A stretch of 64,000 bases of DNA, from contig JANTQA010000008.1 in assembly GCA_027625915.1 (NCBI GenBank), forward strand, positions 8,726,501-8,790,500. Direction: 5' to 3'. Under the pieces are notes generated by a model. It had not been told where the DNA came from. It worked only from the letters and a program-made list of their open reading frames with translations, and ran no database searches. This document shows, in pieces, positions 26,493 to 38,553 of this stretch. The stretch's first letter is position 1. Each line of letters starts with the position of its first letter. The translations under genes were made by a program, and so were the position numbers. This DNA is from Anaeramoeba flamelloides. Lineage: Eukaryota; Metamonada; Anaeramoebidae.

Positions 26493-26686
26493 CAGTCAGT
26501 TTCAATTTTAAGGCTCAAACTTACCACGAAATTTAAGGCACAAAAATAATCTCAAATTAAAAACCAACATTTAAATTCTAGTAAAATAAATTGTGGAAAA
26601 AAAATTCCAAATTTGTGCCTTAATTTTGGATTTTTTTGTGCCTTAAATTTCGTTGAAAGTTTGTGCCTTAAAAGTGAAACAGACTG
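26493..26686. mobile_element. Family B MITE, copy 1 (194 bp)
   Basis: A foldback element flanked by TA on each side, beginning CAGTCAGTTTCAATTTTAAG and ending AAAGTGAAACAGACTG. Repeated AAGGCACAAA / TTTGTGCCTTA blocks make the two halves near-complements. The TA flank and CAGT ends fit the Tc1/mariner group. The second copy is at 58226-58423. Confidence 0.85.
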
Positions 26687-27064
26687 TAGTTTACTGTGTA
26701 AAACTACCTTAAAGAATTAAAATTTTGAAAAAAAAAAAATACTTAAAATAGTAATATATATATATATATTCGGGTACCCAGTGCAGCACTCTAAGAGATT
26801 ATGTCTAGTGGTTTTTTAATTCAAAAGAATTGAACAAAATCAAAAATTTTACCTCATTCTGCAAATTAACTAAAAACCTAACACCCAGCGGAATATCAAT
26901 TATTAATCACGTACGGTGTAATTTATATCTATAACAGATAATATCTCCATCGAATTTTTACCCCTCCAGTGTATTTAGGACACTAAAAATTTATATTTGG
27001 CGATGAAAATGATAATATTATTTGATATATAGATATTAATTATTTTAGAAATTAAAAAAAAAAA

Positions 27065-27305
27065 CATAACAAAAGCGAACAAAGGTTTTCCAGAATTCGA
27101 AATAATTTTGTAAAATCAAGGCTTTTACTTAATTCTTACAAATCCTGTATAAACTAAGGAAAAGTGTATACGTTTTTTACTCGATCATGCAAATGATCTT
27201 ATTATTTTTTATTGATATTTTAATTAATTTTCTACTTCTTATTTTTTTTTTTATTTCAAAAATTTTCTTCAATTACTCATTTCTCTAAATAAAGATAAAG
27301 GATTA
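27065..27305. repeat. Family I repeat, copy 1 (about 240 bp)
   Basis: Aligns with 41170-41412 through AAAATCAAGGCTTTTACTTAA, TTCTTACAAATCCTG, CATGCAAATGATCTTATTATT, TTTCTCTAAATAAA. Non-coding; family unknown. Confidence 0.55.
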
Positions 27306-27836
27306 AATTTTTAATTCATTGTGAAAATTCCCTTCTTTAAAAATTGATACATTAATAAGATTTAATCAATACCCTCGATTAGAAAAGTTAAGGGGTTTGT
27401 AAACTCAAAACAACCTTCTAGTAAAAAAAGGATAAATTCAATAAAAAATTAATTTTATCTTGAAAATAAAAAGTAAAATAAAAATTTGATTAAATAAAAT
27501 ACTAAACCCACTTGAACAATATTTTTTAAAATCGATTATTGTTTTTAAAAAGTTTGATCCATTTTTTACCTTTTATTAATAGTTCAAAATTCAACATATT
27601 TCTCAATTATTACAAAAAAAAATCTTTTTTGGAGTAGAAGAAAGGAATCTTATCATCTGGAAAGGTGTTCTACAAAAAACAATTTAAAAATGAAACCACA
27701 AAATTCTGTAATAACACCCAAGAGAAAAAAAAAACGAATAAACTTCAAAAATAAATGACAATAATTATTTTAAACTTGAAAAGGATATAATTTGTTGATT
27801 TAAAGAACTGAACAAATCAATTTTATCTTTTTATTG

Positions 27837-27866
<30 letters not shown>
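27837..27866. repeat. Poly-A run, 30 nt
   Basis: Uninterrupted run of 30 A in intergenic DNA. Its length is likely to be uncertain in any assembly. Confidence 0.95.
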
Positions 27867-27868
<2 letters not shown>

Positions 27869-28680
27869 ATTCAAACGAATAAATTAAAAATTCTCCCAAC
27901 ATATTTTTGAAAAACCCGTATAATACAAATAAAAACCAATAGAAATACTCTTGAATTTCGATTATTTATAATCAGTATTTAATCTTTCACTCATAATTCT
28001 TTATGAGGGTTATAAATAACTACGAGATTAAATTTATTAATAAAATTTATTATTAATCCTCGATTTTTTAAAATTTTCAAACAAATAAAATTTATTCAAA
28101 TAAATAATTCTAATAATAAATTAAGAATATATATTATCAAATAACTGATTGTAATACTAAAATTTCCATATTTATACTCTTAATAATTGAAAAGGAATAT
28201 TGCACCATCTTTTAAATTTCAAGAAATTTAATAAATATTTGCTATTATAATAAAATCATCAATGATTTTAAATCTTCAAAAATTCAATATTTGATTTATT
28301 TTTATTTTATTTTTAAAATAAGATTAAAGTTTCTAGGTTATTTATTCGTACAGTTTCTCAAAGTAACTAAAAGTGAAATTCCAGTAAAATAAAAGATGAT
28401 TGTCAAAATATTTCTTTATTTTTTGAAATATTTCTTTTTTGGTTTTTGATCCAACAAAAAAATCCAAAAAAGAATAGATCTTTTTTATTCGAAATTTAGT
28501 CGGAAAAATGAACTCTCTTAAAAATGAAAATTTATTTCTTGAAAGTTGATAAATGAAGTTACTTATCAAGTTTAATGTACCCTTGTAAAACAATTTTCTT
28601 TAAAGTCTTTCACAAAATACTTCATCCAATTTGTTATTCAAAAAAAAAATCAAGGTTTTAAGAGAATAATACAAACAAAA

Positions 28681-29083
28681 TACAGCTGTTCCAAGGCTAC
28701 CGTGAAATTTTTTCAATATCAAAATTTGACGTTGATTTAGATTTTTAAAAAGTTGGATAAAAGAATACATAAGCTCATATTGAAAAAAAAAATTCCTAAA
28801 TGAGTTGATACGAAAAATAAACTTATGATTTGATCGAAAAAAAAAATTTTTTTTTCAGAGTGAATTTTATGTCGTTTCTCAATGAATTTTTAATGTCTAG
28901 ATTCATTTTGGGTTCAGACAATTTATTTTTTGAAAATCAGCAAAAATTCTTGAATATTGGCTCATTTAGGAATTTTTTTTTTCAATATGAACTTTATTAT
29001 TTTCATATTGAACTTCTAAAAATTTATATCACTATCAAATTTTGATATTGAAAAAATTTCACGGTAGCTTTGGATAGACTGTA
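28681..29083. mobile_element. Family A foldback element, copy 3 (about 400 bp)
   Basis: Left end TACAGCTGTTCCAAGGCTAC, right end CGGTAGCTTTGGATAGACTGTA: the same termini as the 460-bp pair near 38 kb but with a different interior. The left and right halves are long imperfect complements, with AAAATTTGACGTTGA and TATCAAATTTTGATATTG arms. The flank is TA. It has no transposase frame; the frame at 28830-29045 is a product of the palindrome. Confidence 0.8.
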
Positions 29084-30414
29084 ACAGTTAGACTAAATTA
29101 ACCAAATACTGAAAGTATATAAAAAGAGAGATTTGATTTACAAAAATGAAATATATCAAATAACAAATAGAATCAACACAAAAACTCAGATAAAACAATC
29201 ATTTCTAAAAGAGAAATATTAGGTTTTATCGTTACAATTAAACAATCCAAGTAACTCATTGGATCAAAAACTATTATATACATATGATCTTTAAAAGAAT
29301 TTATTATTTATTTGGAGTCATTGAAAATCTATTGATCATTTTTTTGACAAAAAAGCACAATACTTTTTCCTTTTGATTAACAATTTTCTAAATAAGGGTG
29401 TTTGGATTTATGTATCTAAAAATTTCTTAATTCCGTTTTCAATATAAATTTAGGTAAAATGATTATTTAATCTTAAATTGAAGAATATTTTGCTGATCCT
29501 GACTTTTGTAATTTAAATAAGATTGGGGAAAAAAGTTTTAAGAGAAATTGGTAAATTGCAGAGCTGACCCTTAAGAAATTATCAATCATCTGAATTAAGA
29601 AAAAATGATTAAAATTTAATATTTTATTTTCCCTTTTTTGTCAATTTTTTTTATTTTGATTTTGAAAAAACAATTTTATACATTTAAATTAGAATATATG
29701 TTGTAAAAAAGTTGGAGTTGAAAATCTTCTTCGATCTGAAATATTTTAAAAGTCTATTTATCAGATTTAGAAGAAGAAAATTTCACTAAAAATTCTTTTT
29801 ATTTTTTTGGGATCTTATTGTTTTGCAAGATTTTTAAACTCACCCGAATTTCAAATGCCTGTAACTCACCAATCTTAAAAAAAAAAAAGATGAAAAAGGG
29901 ATCTGTTCAGATTTCATAGGTAGTTCAGAAAGTGAACTTGTACTCTTCTTAGGAAATTAGGTAAACCTTTTTAAAAAGAATTTTCCATCATGAATTTTCG
30001 ATAATGAAGAAAATTTACAACTAGTAAAATCAAAAACCAAAAACAATAAGGCTCTCACCAATGAGAAATATGTGTATTCACGAAACCATTTTAAAATAGC
30101 CCCAAATTAAAACTGTTTCCAAACCAACCTTTGTTTCAACAATTAACAGATAAACTTACAAATTGTAAACTAATTTTTGATTAGAAAATGACAAATTATT
30201 TTTTCCTTACAAATTCCCCAAAATCAATTTTGATGAACAACTTTCATTTTGTAAAGAAACAAAACCAAAATAGAAAAAAAAATTTATTTTTTCTCCCTTT
30301 TCTTTACTTTTTATCTTTAACTTTTTTTCAAAACTTGTTTTTGATTTTTTAATTTTACAAATTTTAAAAAAAAAAAAAATTTTTTCTTCTTTATTTAAGA
30401 TCCACCAAAAAAAG

Positions 30415-33400
30415 ATGACAAGAGTAAATCGGCTCACAAAGTTGTTTGAATCCAAATCACAGACTTTAACAAAAAGGAACACCAAACCACGATCATTTAT
30501 TTCTGTTTTAAAAAATGAATTGAACCAAACAAAAAAGGAATTAGAGTCCATGGAACAAATAATTATCAAAATGGAAAAAGAAAAAGAGAAACTCTGGAAA
30601 GAAAAAATTGAAGCACAAAAGGAATTACAGGAGTCTCAGCTAAAACTAAAATCTTTTGAATATGTTGAAAAAAAGGATAATCAGGATCTTGGAGCTGTGT
30701 CGTCAAGTAGTAGTAGCTCAAGCAGCTCAAGCTCAGGCTCAGGAAGTGAATCCGAGGAATCTAAAAAGAAAAAAGCAGAAAAAGAAGAGCAAGTCGAAGA
30801 GAATGTGGAAGACAAGCAAGAAGACAAACAAGAAAAAGAAGAACCAGTTGAAGAACATGTGGAAGACGATGAAGATAAAAGCGAAAAAACCAAAAAAAAA
30901 AAAAAAAAAAAAGAGAAACAAACAGATCCAGAGCTAGCCTACAAGGAAGCAATCAAAAAACTGAAAAAATACAAAAGAAAATCAAGGAAAAGAGGAAATG
31001 ATCTCTCGATCCAATTTGACGAAATCAGGACGCTGCGAATGACTGTATCGCGACAAGAAAAGCAATTAAAGGAAAAGAATCTCATTATTGAAAAAAGCAC
31101 TGAAAGCAATGACAACCAAGAGAATGAAAAGACGCACCGCAAGCAGATCACCGCGCTTGGCGCGCAGCTTGGGAAGTTTGAAGAGGAGACACAAACGAAG
31201 ATGGGCAATTTGGAGAAGGAAAACGAGAAACTCAAAAACCAATTAAACGAGAAGGAAGAGCAACAAAAAGAAGAGAGGGATCTTAAGAGGGAATTGGAAA
31301 ACAAAATCACCGAATTGCAAAGGGGATACGAAAACAAAATTAGAAAGTATGAGTCAGAGAATTTATTAAAGGAGCAGACGAGTGCCGAGCGTGAAGAACA
31401 AATCAAGACCCTGGAATCGAAAATCAATTTAAATGAAGAAAAAATCTCAGAGTCAACAAAGGTGATCAACAGGCTCAAGGAACAATTAAAAAACCAAGAA
31501 AAGCAGCAAACAGAAGAAGAAAAAGAAAATGTCAAATCAGAGGAATTGAATTTCCAATTGCAAGAATTAAAAGACCAAAAAATTGAATTTGAAGAAAAAT
31601 TAGAAAATGAAAGAAATAATGTCGTTGGCCTGGAAAAAACAATCAAAGAATTAAGGGAAAAAATTAAAGAGAGTGTCCAAGAGTATGAAAAAAAGAGAGA
31701 AAATGATGAAAAGATTCTGGAAAGCAAAGATTCTGCAATTTTTGAAAAGAAAAATAAAATTGAAGAATTAGAAGAAAAAATGAAAAAGATTAAAGAAAAG
31801 AAAAAACAATTTAAAGAATTATTGGAAAAAGAGCAGAACGAAAATAAGGAATTAATTAGAGAGAGTGAGAAAATAAATAAAGAATTAAAAGAAGAATTTG
31901 AAAAAATTGAAAAAGAAATGGTTAATAAAAAAGACAAATGGAAAAAAAAAAAAAAAAATTATAAAAATGGCAATGAAAAAATCAAACAGGAAAATGAAAA
32001 TCATTTATTTGAATTAAATTCCAAAACGAAGGAACTAAATGAACTCATTGAAAAAAATAAAAACCAAAATAATTTACACAATGAAAAAATATTAAATTTG
32101 GAAAAGAAAATTAAAGAAAACGAAAAGGAATTAAATAGCAAAATTGAAAAAAAAAAACAAAAAATTAAGAAATATCAAAAGACTGAAAAAGAGAATGAAA
32201 AAAAAAAAAAACATTTAAAAGAGCAATTAGATCTCAACAAAAAAGAAGTTGAAGAAATGAAAAAGAAATTCGAAGATGGGAAAGGATTATTAAATGAAAA
32301 AATCAATGAAATTGAAAAAATTAACAATGAATTAAAAAATGAAAAGAATATGTTGAATCAAAAAATTCAAAAAAAAAAAAAAAAAATATAACGAATCAAA
32401 AAAGACTTTAAATAACAACAAGCTAGAACACGAAAACAAAACGAAGGAATTGCAACAAGAAATAGTTGAATTAAAGGAAAACAATAAACAGTTATTTGAA
32501 CAAAACAAACAATTGTCTGAAGCCAAAAGCGATCAATCTGAAAAGGGCGAAAATTTGCAACAGCAAGTTCATCAGCTTGAAAGAGAAAAGACCACTCTTG
32601 AGCAAAAGATCAGAAATTTAAATGAAATTAATGAAATTAATGAAAAGAAAATTGAACAATCGAAAACTTTTAATAATTATTTAAAAAGCTTGCAATCCAA
32701 ATTTGAAAACTCAGATAATGACAATGATGATGATGATGACGATGAAAAGGACACAATTTCAAGCACAAGCACAAGCTCCGATTCCGAATCAAAATCTAAA
32801 AAAGAAAATAACGAAGAAAATAGTGAACAAAATGGAAATGAAAAAATTATTAATTCGATTCTCAAAAGCAAAATCAAAAAAATCAAAACTTTAAATAAAA
32901 ATATCAAAAAACAAAAAAAATCTTTATTGGAAAAGGAAACAATTTGTAATGATTTTCGACAAAAAAATGCCGAATTGGAAAATACTATTGAAGAGTTAGA
33001 AAACTCGAATAAAAAATTAAATGAAAGGAGCCACGAAACCACAAAGGAACTGAATGTCAAATATGACAAGAAAAGGAAAAAATTGGAGCATTCGAAAAAA
33101 ATCAATAAAAATTTAAAGGAAAAGTATGAATTAATTGAAAAGGAAAAATTGGAATTAAACAACAAAATTGAAACATTAAACAATAAATTGGATCATTTAA
33201 ATAAAGAAAAAACACAATTAACTCAAGCGAAAAATGAATTGTCGATCAAATTACAAGACATCTCCTTACATTCAACAAAATTGAAAAAAAACCAAGAAGA
33301 TGAGGCCGTGCAATTTGAACAGATCATCTTGGAAAAGGAAAATATCACCCACAGACTCGTTAGGGCAGTAGACCGAATAAACGAACTCGAGGAGGCCATT

Positions 33401-34711
33401 CAAAACTTCCAAAACAAAGAAGAAGAATTGGAATTCGAGGATGAAGAGGAATTAGAAAACGAAAAGCAAACAAAGGAATTAAATTCAATTAAGGAAGATT
33501 ATGAAAAAATCATCAAGGAAATTGAAATCGAAAAAAAAGAAAAGGATGTTGTGATTAAGGAATTAAAGAAAAAAATGAAAAAATTCGATAATGATTTAAA
33601 GGATTTAACCGAAGAAAAAAATAGAATTGAAAAAAAATATAATGAAGTCGCCGAAACTAATGATCTGGCTACCCAAATACAACAAATTCAAAATGAACGT
33701 GATATGTTCGCTATGAAATGTGCACAAATGAAGAAACTAAATACTGTATTGCAAAACAAAATTTCCAAATCGATTAATTCCGATGATGATGATGATGATG
33801 ATTCTGGTTCCAGCTCCAGTCCGGGCACCAACAGTAACAGCGACAGTAACAATAACAGTGACAGTAACAGCTCCAATCGAGATGAAGAAAAAAAGAAAGA
33901 TAATAGTTCTGATTCTGAAGAAAATGAAGGGAAAAAAAAGAAGAAGGGTAAAGGAACAAAAAGAAAAACGGGCAAAAGGGGAACAAAAGGGAAAAAAGAA
34001 GAAGATGAAAAGGAAAAATCAAAAAATAAAAAATCCATTGAAACAAATGAATACAAAACACTAAAATTGGAACACGAAAACAACCTGAAGATTACTAATA
34101 CATTGAAGAGGCAAATAGGAGATTTAAACAACGAAATCGAAAGATACACGAACAAAATGAAATCTTTGAAAAAAAAATTAAAAAGATCTGAAGAAAATAA
34201 CCAAAACAATAAAAAATTGAGAAAAATTGAAAAGGAAAATAAAAACTTACATCTCGTTATCCATAAATTGACAGCGCTGAATGAACATTTGAATAGTAAA
34301 TTCAGTTCCGATAATATTGAGATCAAAGAAATACGCTCATTCAGGATCAACGAAATCCAAAATATTGTATTACAAACAGAAGGTGCAGTAGTCAGAGATT
34401 GGGATCCTAAAAAAAAGATCTTTAAAAAAAGGAAAGGCAAAACTTTGAAAAAATTAATCATCTTGGTTAGTAGATGGTTTTTGGAATACCCAATAAATGG
34501 TAAAAACCCAGTAACAAAATTCGATATCGGCAAGTCGCAAATGCAACTAGTATATAATGACAAGCTTAGCAAATCTAATGGGTACTTTATTATACAATCA
34601 GAACAAGAAAAATTAATGTATTCACTAGACGACACAAGCCTTTTGAATGTCTTTTATGAGAAATTTAGAGAGATTAAAGATGTCGTTAAAAAAATGGATT
34701 TAGACAAATAA
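30415..34711 (+). CDS. Giant coiled-coil protein with C-terminal folded domain; frame slips in an A run
   Basis: I do not recognise an ortholog. Two frames, 30415-32391 and one open from about 32387 to 34711, belong to one gene: the second stays coiled-coil upstream of its first start-like codon, right to the 18-A run at 32369-32386. One A fewer would give about 1431 residues. Residues about 30-1300 are Glu/Lys/Asn-rich heptad coiled coil, interrupted by acidic Ser-rich linkers (SSSSSSGSGSESEES near 100; similar patches near 780 and 1140). The last 130 residues are not coiled coil. They alternate strands and end in a helix (RKGKTLKKLIILVSRWFLEY ... LLNVFYEKFREI), loosely like a PH fold. By architecture it may be a tether or cytoskeletal scaffold; that is inference. 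Start is the ATG at 30415. Confidence 0.75.
32369..32386 (+). other. 18-A homopolymer at the frame break of the coiled-coil gene
   Basis: The upstream frame (CAA, five AAA codons, ATA, TAA) terminates just after the run. Reading one base out of step continues as YNESKKTLNNNKLEHENKTKELQ without interruption. A 17-A run would restore one frame. This could be a sequencing or assembly length error, a real disabling change, or slippage during transcription or translation. Confidence 0.9.
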
Positions 34712-35291
34712 TATAAATTTATTGTTTTTGGCTGAATATTTTGAAGAAAGAATTTTTTTTACTTTTCTTATTCATTTTTTTAGCTTTAGCTAAACAATTT
34801 TATTGGTGATTAATTTATTAGTATTATTTTTTTTTCTTCTCTAATATCAATTTTTTTTTTTTTTTTCTTTCTTTTTTAAACTTATTATACATATATATGT
34901 ATATGTATATGGTTATTTCCAAAACATTAAACATTATTATTATTATTATAGATATAACTTTTTATTGATTAAAAATAGAATGATATTATTATCAGTTTTT
35001 TTATTCAATAGTTGAATCGTTATATTTTTTAGATCTATCCATGATATATCTATTTAATTTGACCAATAAATTCATCAAAAAAATTTTTAACTTTTATATA
35101 CGGTATTCAAATTGATCAAAAATCAGAAAGTACAACTTTCAATAATAATTATCATAAAATAGGGAATAATTATAATATCTTTTTCAATTTAAAAGAAAGT
35201 TGAAAAAAATTATAATTAATAGAATACAATTTGCCATAATTAATAATATCACAATAATTGATACAAACAGTAATATTCTTATAAAGTTCAA

Positions 35292-35805
35292 TGATAAACT
35301 TTGTTACACTCAAAGTTGCCCCACATTTTTTTCAAATATCATTTATTTTTTATAATTGAACTTTGAAGAACAAATAAAAAATAAGTAGAATAATATTCGT
35401 CAAAGAATTATTGATATTCAGAAGCAAAACTAATAAATTAATATATTTTCTGAAAAATTGTAAAACCAAATTCTTAGTAATCTCATTGAGAAAAACAATA
35501 AGGTTCATTTTGATCTTCAATTGAAGATCCAAATAAAATCCCAATAAAAATCAATATTTTGTTTTGAAATCAAGTCACCTTTTTAATAACAATAGAATAA
35601 CATGCTTTTAATTAGTTTTTAGAGATCTTGGAAAAAAAAAATTTTGCAAATTAATTCCTGTTTATGAAAAAAAAAAATTAAAAAATAAGAAAAAAATAAT
35701 TTCAATTTTGATAATTTCTATCATAAATTTGATTCTTTAAAAATATCAATTCAAATCCTTTAAATACATTTAATTCACCAATCAAAACTGGACCCCTTTT
35801 GCTGA
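35292..35805. repeat. Family E repeat, copy 3
   Basis: Contains AAATAAAAAATAAGTAGAAT, CTTAGTAATCTCATTGAGAA, GGTTCATTTTGATCTTCAAT and CAAATCCTTTAAATACATTT in the same order as the other two copies. Same orientation as both. It lies about 0.6 kb downstream of the coiled-coil gene. Confidence 0.65.
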
Positions 35806-36135
35806 AGAATGATTTATTTTATAAAATTATGATAATTGTGAAAATATCTTCATAAAAAATTAATCTTAATAATAATAGTGATGAATTTTTAACTCATTCA
35901 GTGATATTTTTTTATAAAAAAAATTTTAATTTGACAAAAAAATTGAACTTTATTTTTTGAAAAAATCACAATAAGCCAATTATTATTTGTTTTTTTTTTT
36001 TTTTAAAAATACTATTAGTATAACTTTAACAAGAATAAGGTTAAATATAAGTATAGAAACAAAAAAGAAATTTTAGACTTTATTAAAAAAAAAAAAAATG
36101 AAAAAATCAAGTTAAATAACACATAATTAGAAAGA

Positions 36136-36541
36136 CAGTCAATCCAAAACTACCGTGAAATTTTATCACTATCAAAATTTGATATTAATAAATTTTTTAA
36201 AAAGTTTAATATGAGAAGAATAAAACTCATTTTGAAAAAAAAATTCCTAAATGAGCCAATATTCAAGAATTTTTTCTGATTTTCAAAAAATAAATTTTAA
36301 GAACCCAAAACGACTCTAAACATCAAAAATTCATTAAGAATCGACATAAATTTTAATCTGAAAAAAATGATTTTTTTTTTGATTACATCAGTAGTTTATT
36401 GTTCATATCAACTCATTTATGAAAAAATATTTTCAATGTGAGCTTTCTCATTCTTATATTCTCAGATTTAAATATATATATATATATCAACATCAAACTT
36501 TTATTCTGATAAAATTTCATGGTACCCTTGGCTCAGCTGTA
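36136..36541. mobile_element. Family A foldback element, copy 4 (about 405 bp)
   Basis: Starts CAGTCAATCCAAAACTACCG and ends near CCCTTGGCTCAGCTGTA. Its interior (AAAATTCCTAAATGAG, CAATATTCAAGAATTTTTTC, TTTTCAAAAAATAAATTTTA) is the reverse complement of the interior of copy 3, so the two are the same subtype in opposite orientation. The left TA flank has decayed. Confidence 0.7.
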
Positions 36542-37413
36542 TCTTTTAAAAATTAATATTTTTGATTTATTGTTGCTTTAATTAGGTTGATAATAATAAA
36601 AGAAAGTTACAAAATATTACTATACAAAACTGTTCTATTTATTACAATTAAAGAACCTTTCGAAAGTTTTTAATTATTGAAATACAACCCCACAAAAAAA
36701 AAATTTACAAAAAAAAAATTGTCAAATTATATAACCCCCTCTCCTGCACAAAGTTTGATTAATCATGAATTTGAAATATACAATAAAAAAGTAACAAATA
36801 TTAATATTGGTTTTAATGATTAAAATCTGGTATTGAAAAATTACAATAATTTTTTTTTGGTTTTTATTTTTGCCGAACAACAATAAATTACTATAAAGCC
36901 CATAACAATACCATAAAAACATAGTTCTTACATTATTTTACAAAGTATTTGACTAATATTTACTAACCAATCAGTGGAATTTTTTATATATAAACTATAA
37001 ATACCGAAATCTTAAAGCAATTTGGGAGTTTGTTTGCTTCTTCAAAAAAAAAAATGAAAAAGAAAAAAACGTCATTTTTGAAGAAAAATATTTTAATTCT
37101 TCAAGAGATTGTAATCACAAAAACCAAGATAAATATTAGTAGAGTTTATATCTTGTTTTTCAAATTCTTCTTGTGACGTTGTCCTTATGTTACATTTTAT
37201 TTTTATCACTGATGAGTTAAGATCAAGATTTTGATATATAATTTGATATATCTTTTGTAACTGTCAATAAATCTTTTCAGTAGAGTCTAACAATTACAAA
37301 AAGAAATTTATATAATAAGGGTTTTACGAATGAAATAAGAGATCTTGTCCAAAATAATAAAAAAGTTTGATCAGATTGGGATTAAAATTTTTTTTCTGAA
37401 TTGAAAATTGATA

Positions 37414-37871
37414 CAGCTGTTCCAACCCTACCGTGAAAATTTATAAGACACAGAAATTGATTTTCTATTATTAAATTTTGTCATGTATAACAAACCGTAA
37501 AATGGATATGAAAGTTTATTATCAACCATAAAAATTTTTATTAGAAGAAAAAAATTTATATTATCCAATTTTTGGTTTTTGAAAATGGCAAATAAATTGT
37601 AAAAAAAAGTATATTAATAAGCATCTTGAATTTCTAAAATTAGGAGTATTTCGGTTTTAAACAATTTAAAAGCAAGGATCGAAAAATGCTTTCATATTTC
37701 TGTGATTTCTTTTCTTATGAAATTCCAATTTTTTTCTTTCTTTAAGATTAAAAAAAAATTTTCTCATATGATATGATAGAAATTGAATTTTCTATTTCAT
37801 AAATGGAAATTTTATAATATACAAAGGATCTGTATATCTTATAATTTTTTACGGTAGGGTTGGAACAGCTG
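37414..37871 (+). mobile_element. Family A element, copy 1 (458 bp), left arm of giant inverted repeat
   Basis: Bounded by TA on both sides, with terminal inverted repeats CAGCTGTTCCAACCCTACCG and complement. No transposase frame. It is nearly identical to the reverse complement of 37911-38372. The TA flank, CAG terminus and size fit a Tc1/mariner-type MITE. Confidence 0.88.
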
Positions 37872-37910
37872 TAATAAAAATCTAACAATCAGAATAAAAC
37901 AAAAATATTA

Positions 37911-38372
37911 CAGCTGTTCCAACCCTACCGTAAAAAATTATAAGATATACAGATCCTTTGTATATTATAAAATTTCCATTTATGAAATAGAAAATTCAAT
38001 TTCTATCATATCATATGAGAAAATTTTTTTTTAATCTTAAAGAAAGAAAAAAATTGGAATTTCATAAGAAAAGAAATCACAGAAACATGAAAGTATTTTT
38101 CGATCCTTGCTTTTAAATTGTTTAAAACCGAAATACTCCCAATTTTAGAAATTCCAGATCCTTATTAATATACTTTTTTTTACAATTTATTTGCCATTTT
38201 CAAAAACCAAAAAATTGGCTAATATAAATTTTTGTTCTCTTCTATTAAAAATTTTTATTGTTGATAATAAACTTTCATATCCATTTTACGGTTTGTTATA
38301 CATGACAAAATTTAATAATAGAAAATCAATTTCTGTGTCTTATAAATTTTCACGGTAGGGTTGGAACAGCTG
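37911..38372 (-). mobile_element. Family A element, copy 2 (462 bp), right arm of giant inverted repeat
   Basis: Reverse-complement copy of 37414-37871 with only scattered differences by eye, flanked by TA, and separated from copy 1 by about 35 bp. Both copies keep their own terminal repeats, so they are two complete elements head to head. Confidence 0.88.
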
Positions 38373-38553
38373 TAACAGTTATAAAAAAGAACATCAATTT
38401 AATTTTAATTTTCTACAAAAAACAACCCCTCTATTGGAAAAATGGTTCACACCAAAGTTTGACAGATTCCATAAGAGGGGTAGGTTAAGATTATAGTACT
38501 GTATCATTTCCATTTTTGGTAATTTCTTTCTTTTGGTTCGATTTTTCAATTAA

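Larger units (their letters stand above)
24031..30414. other. Divergent intergenic region between PUF and coiled-coil genes
   Basis: Should hold both promoters. No gene is recognised. It contains a short fragment with TTACGACACTTCCAGGATCC near 26060-26105 that matches the end of family D, family B copy 1 (26493-26686), family I copy 1 (27065-27305), a run of 30 A (27837-27866) and family A copy 3 (28681-29083). The intervals 24130-26000 and 29100-30400 show nothing specific. Confidence 0.6.

Noticed and set aside
28342-29045. Short frames at 28342-28593 and 28830-29045
   Set aside because: The second lies within the family A palindrome and the first is Phe/Lys-rich chance sequence in AT-rich DNA.
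30939-31937. Minus-strand frame of 332 codons in the coiled-coil gene
   Set aside because: Ser/Phe/Leu-rich complement of Glu/Lys codons; no family features and no conserved sequence.
33688-34635. Minus-strand frame of 315 codons in the coiled-coil gene
   Set aside because: Same shadow effect as above.
37414-38372. CRISPR-like or tRNA/ncRNA reading of the repeated segment
   Set aside because: The repeats are inverted, not direct and spaced, and the TA-flanked termini identify transposable elements.
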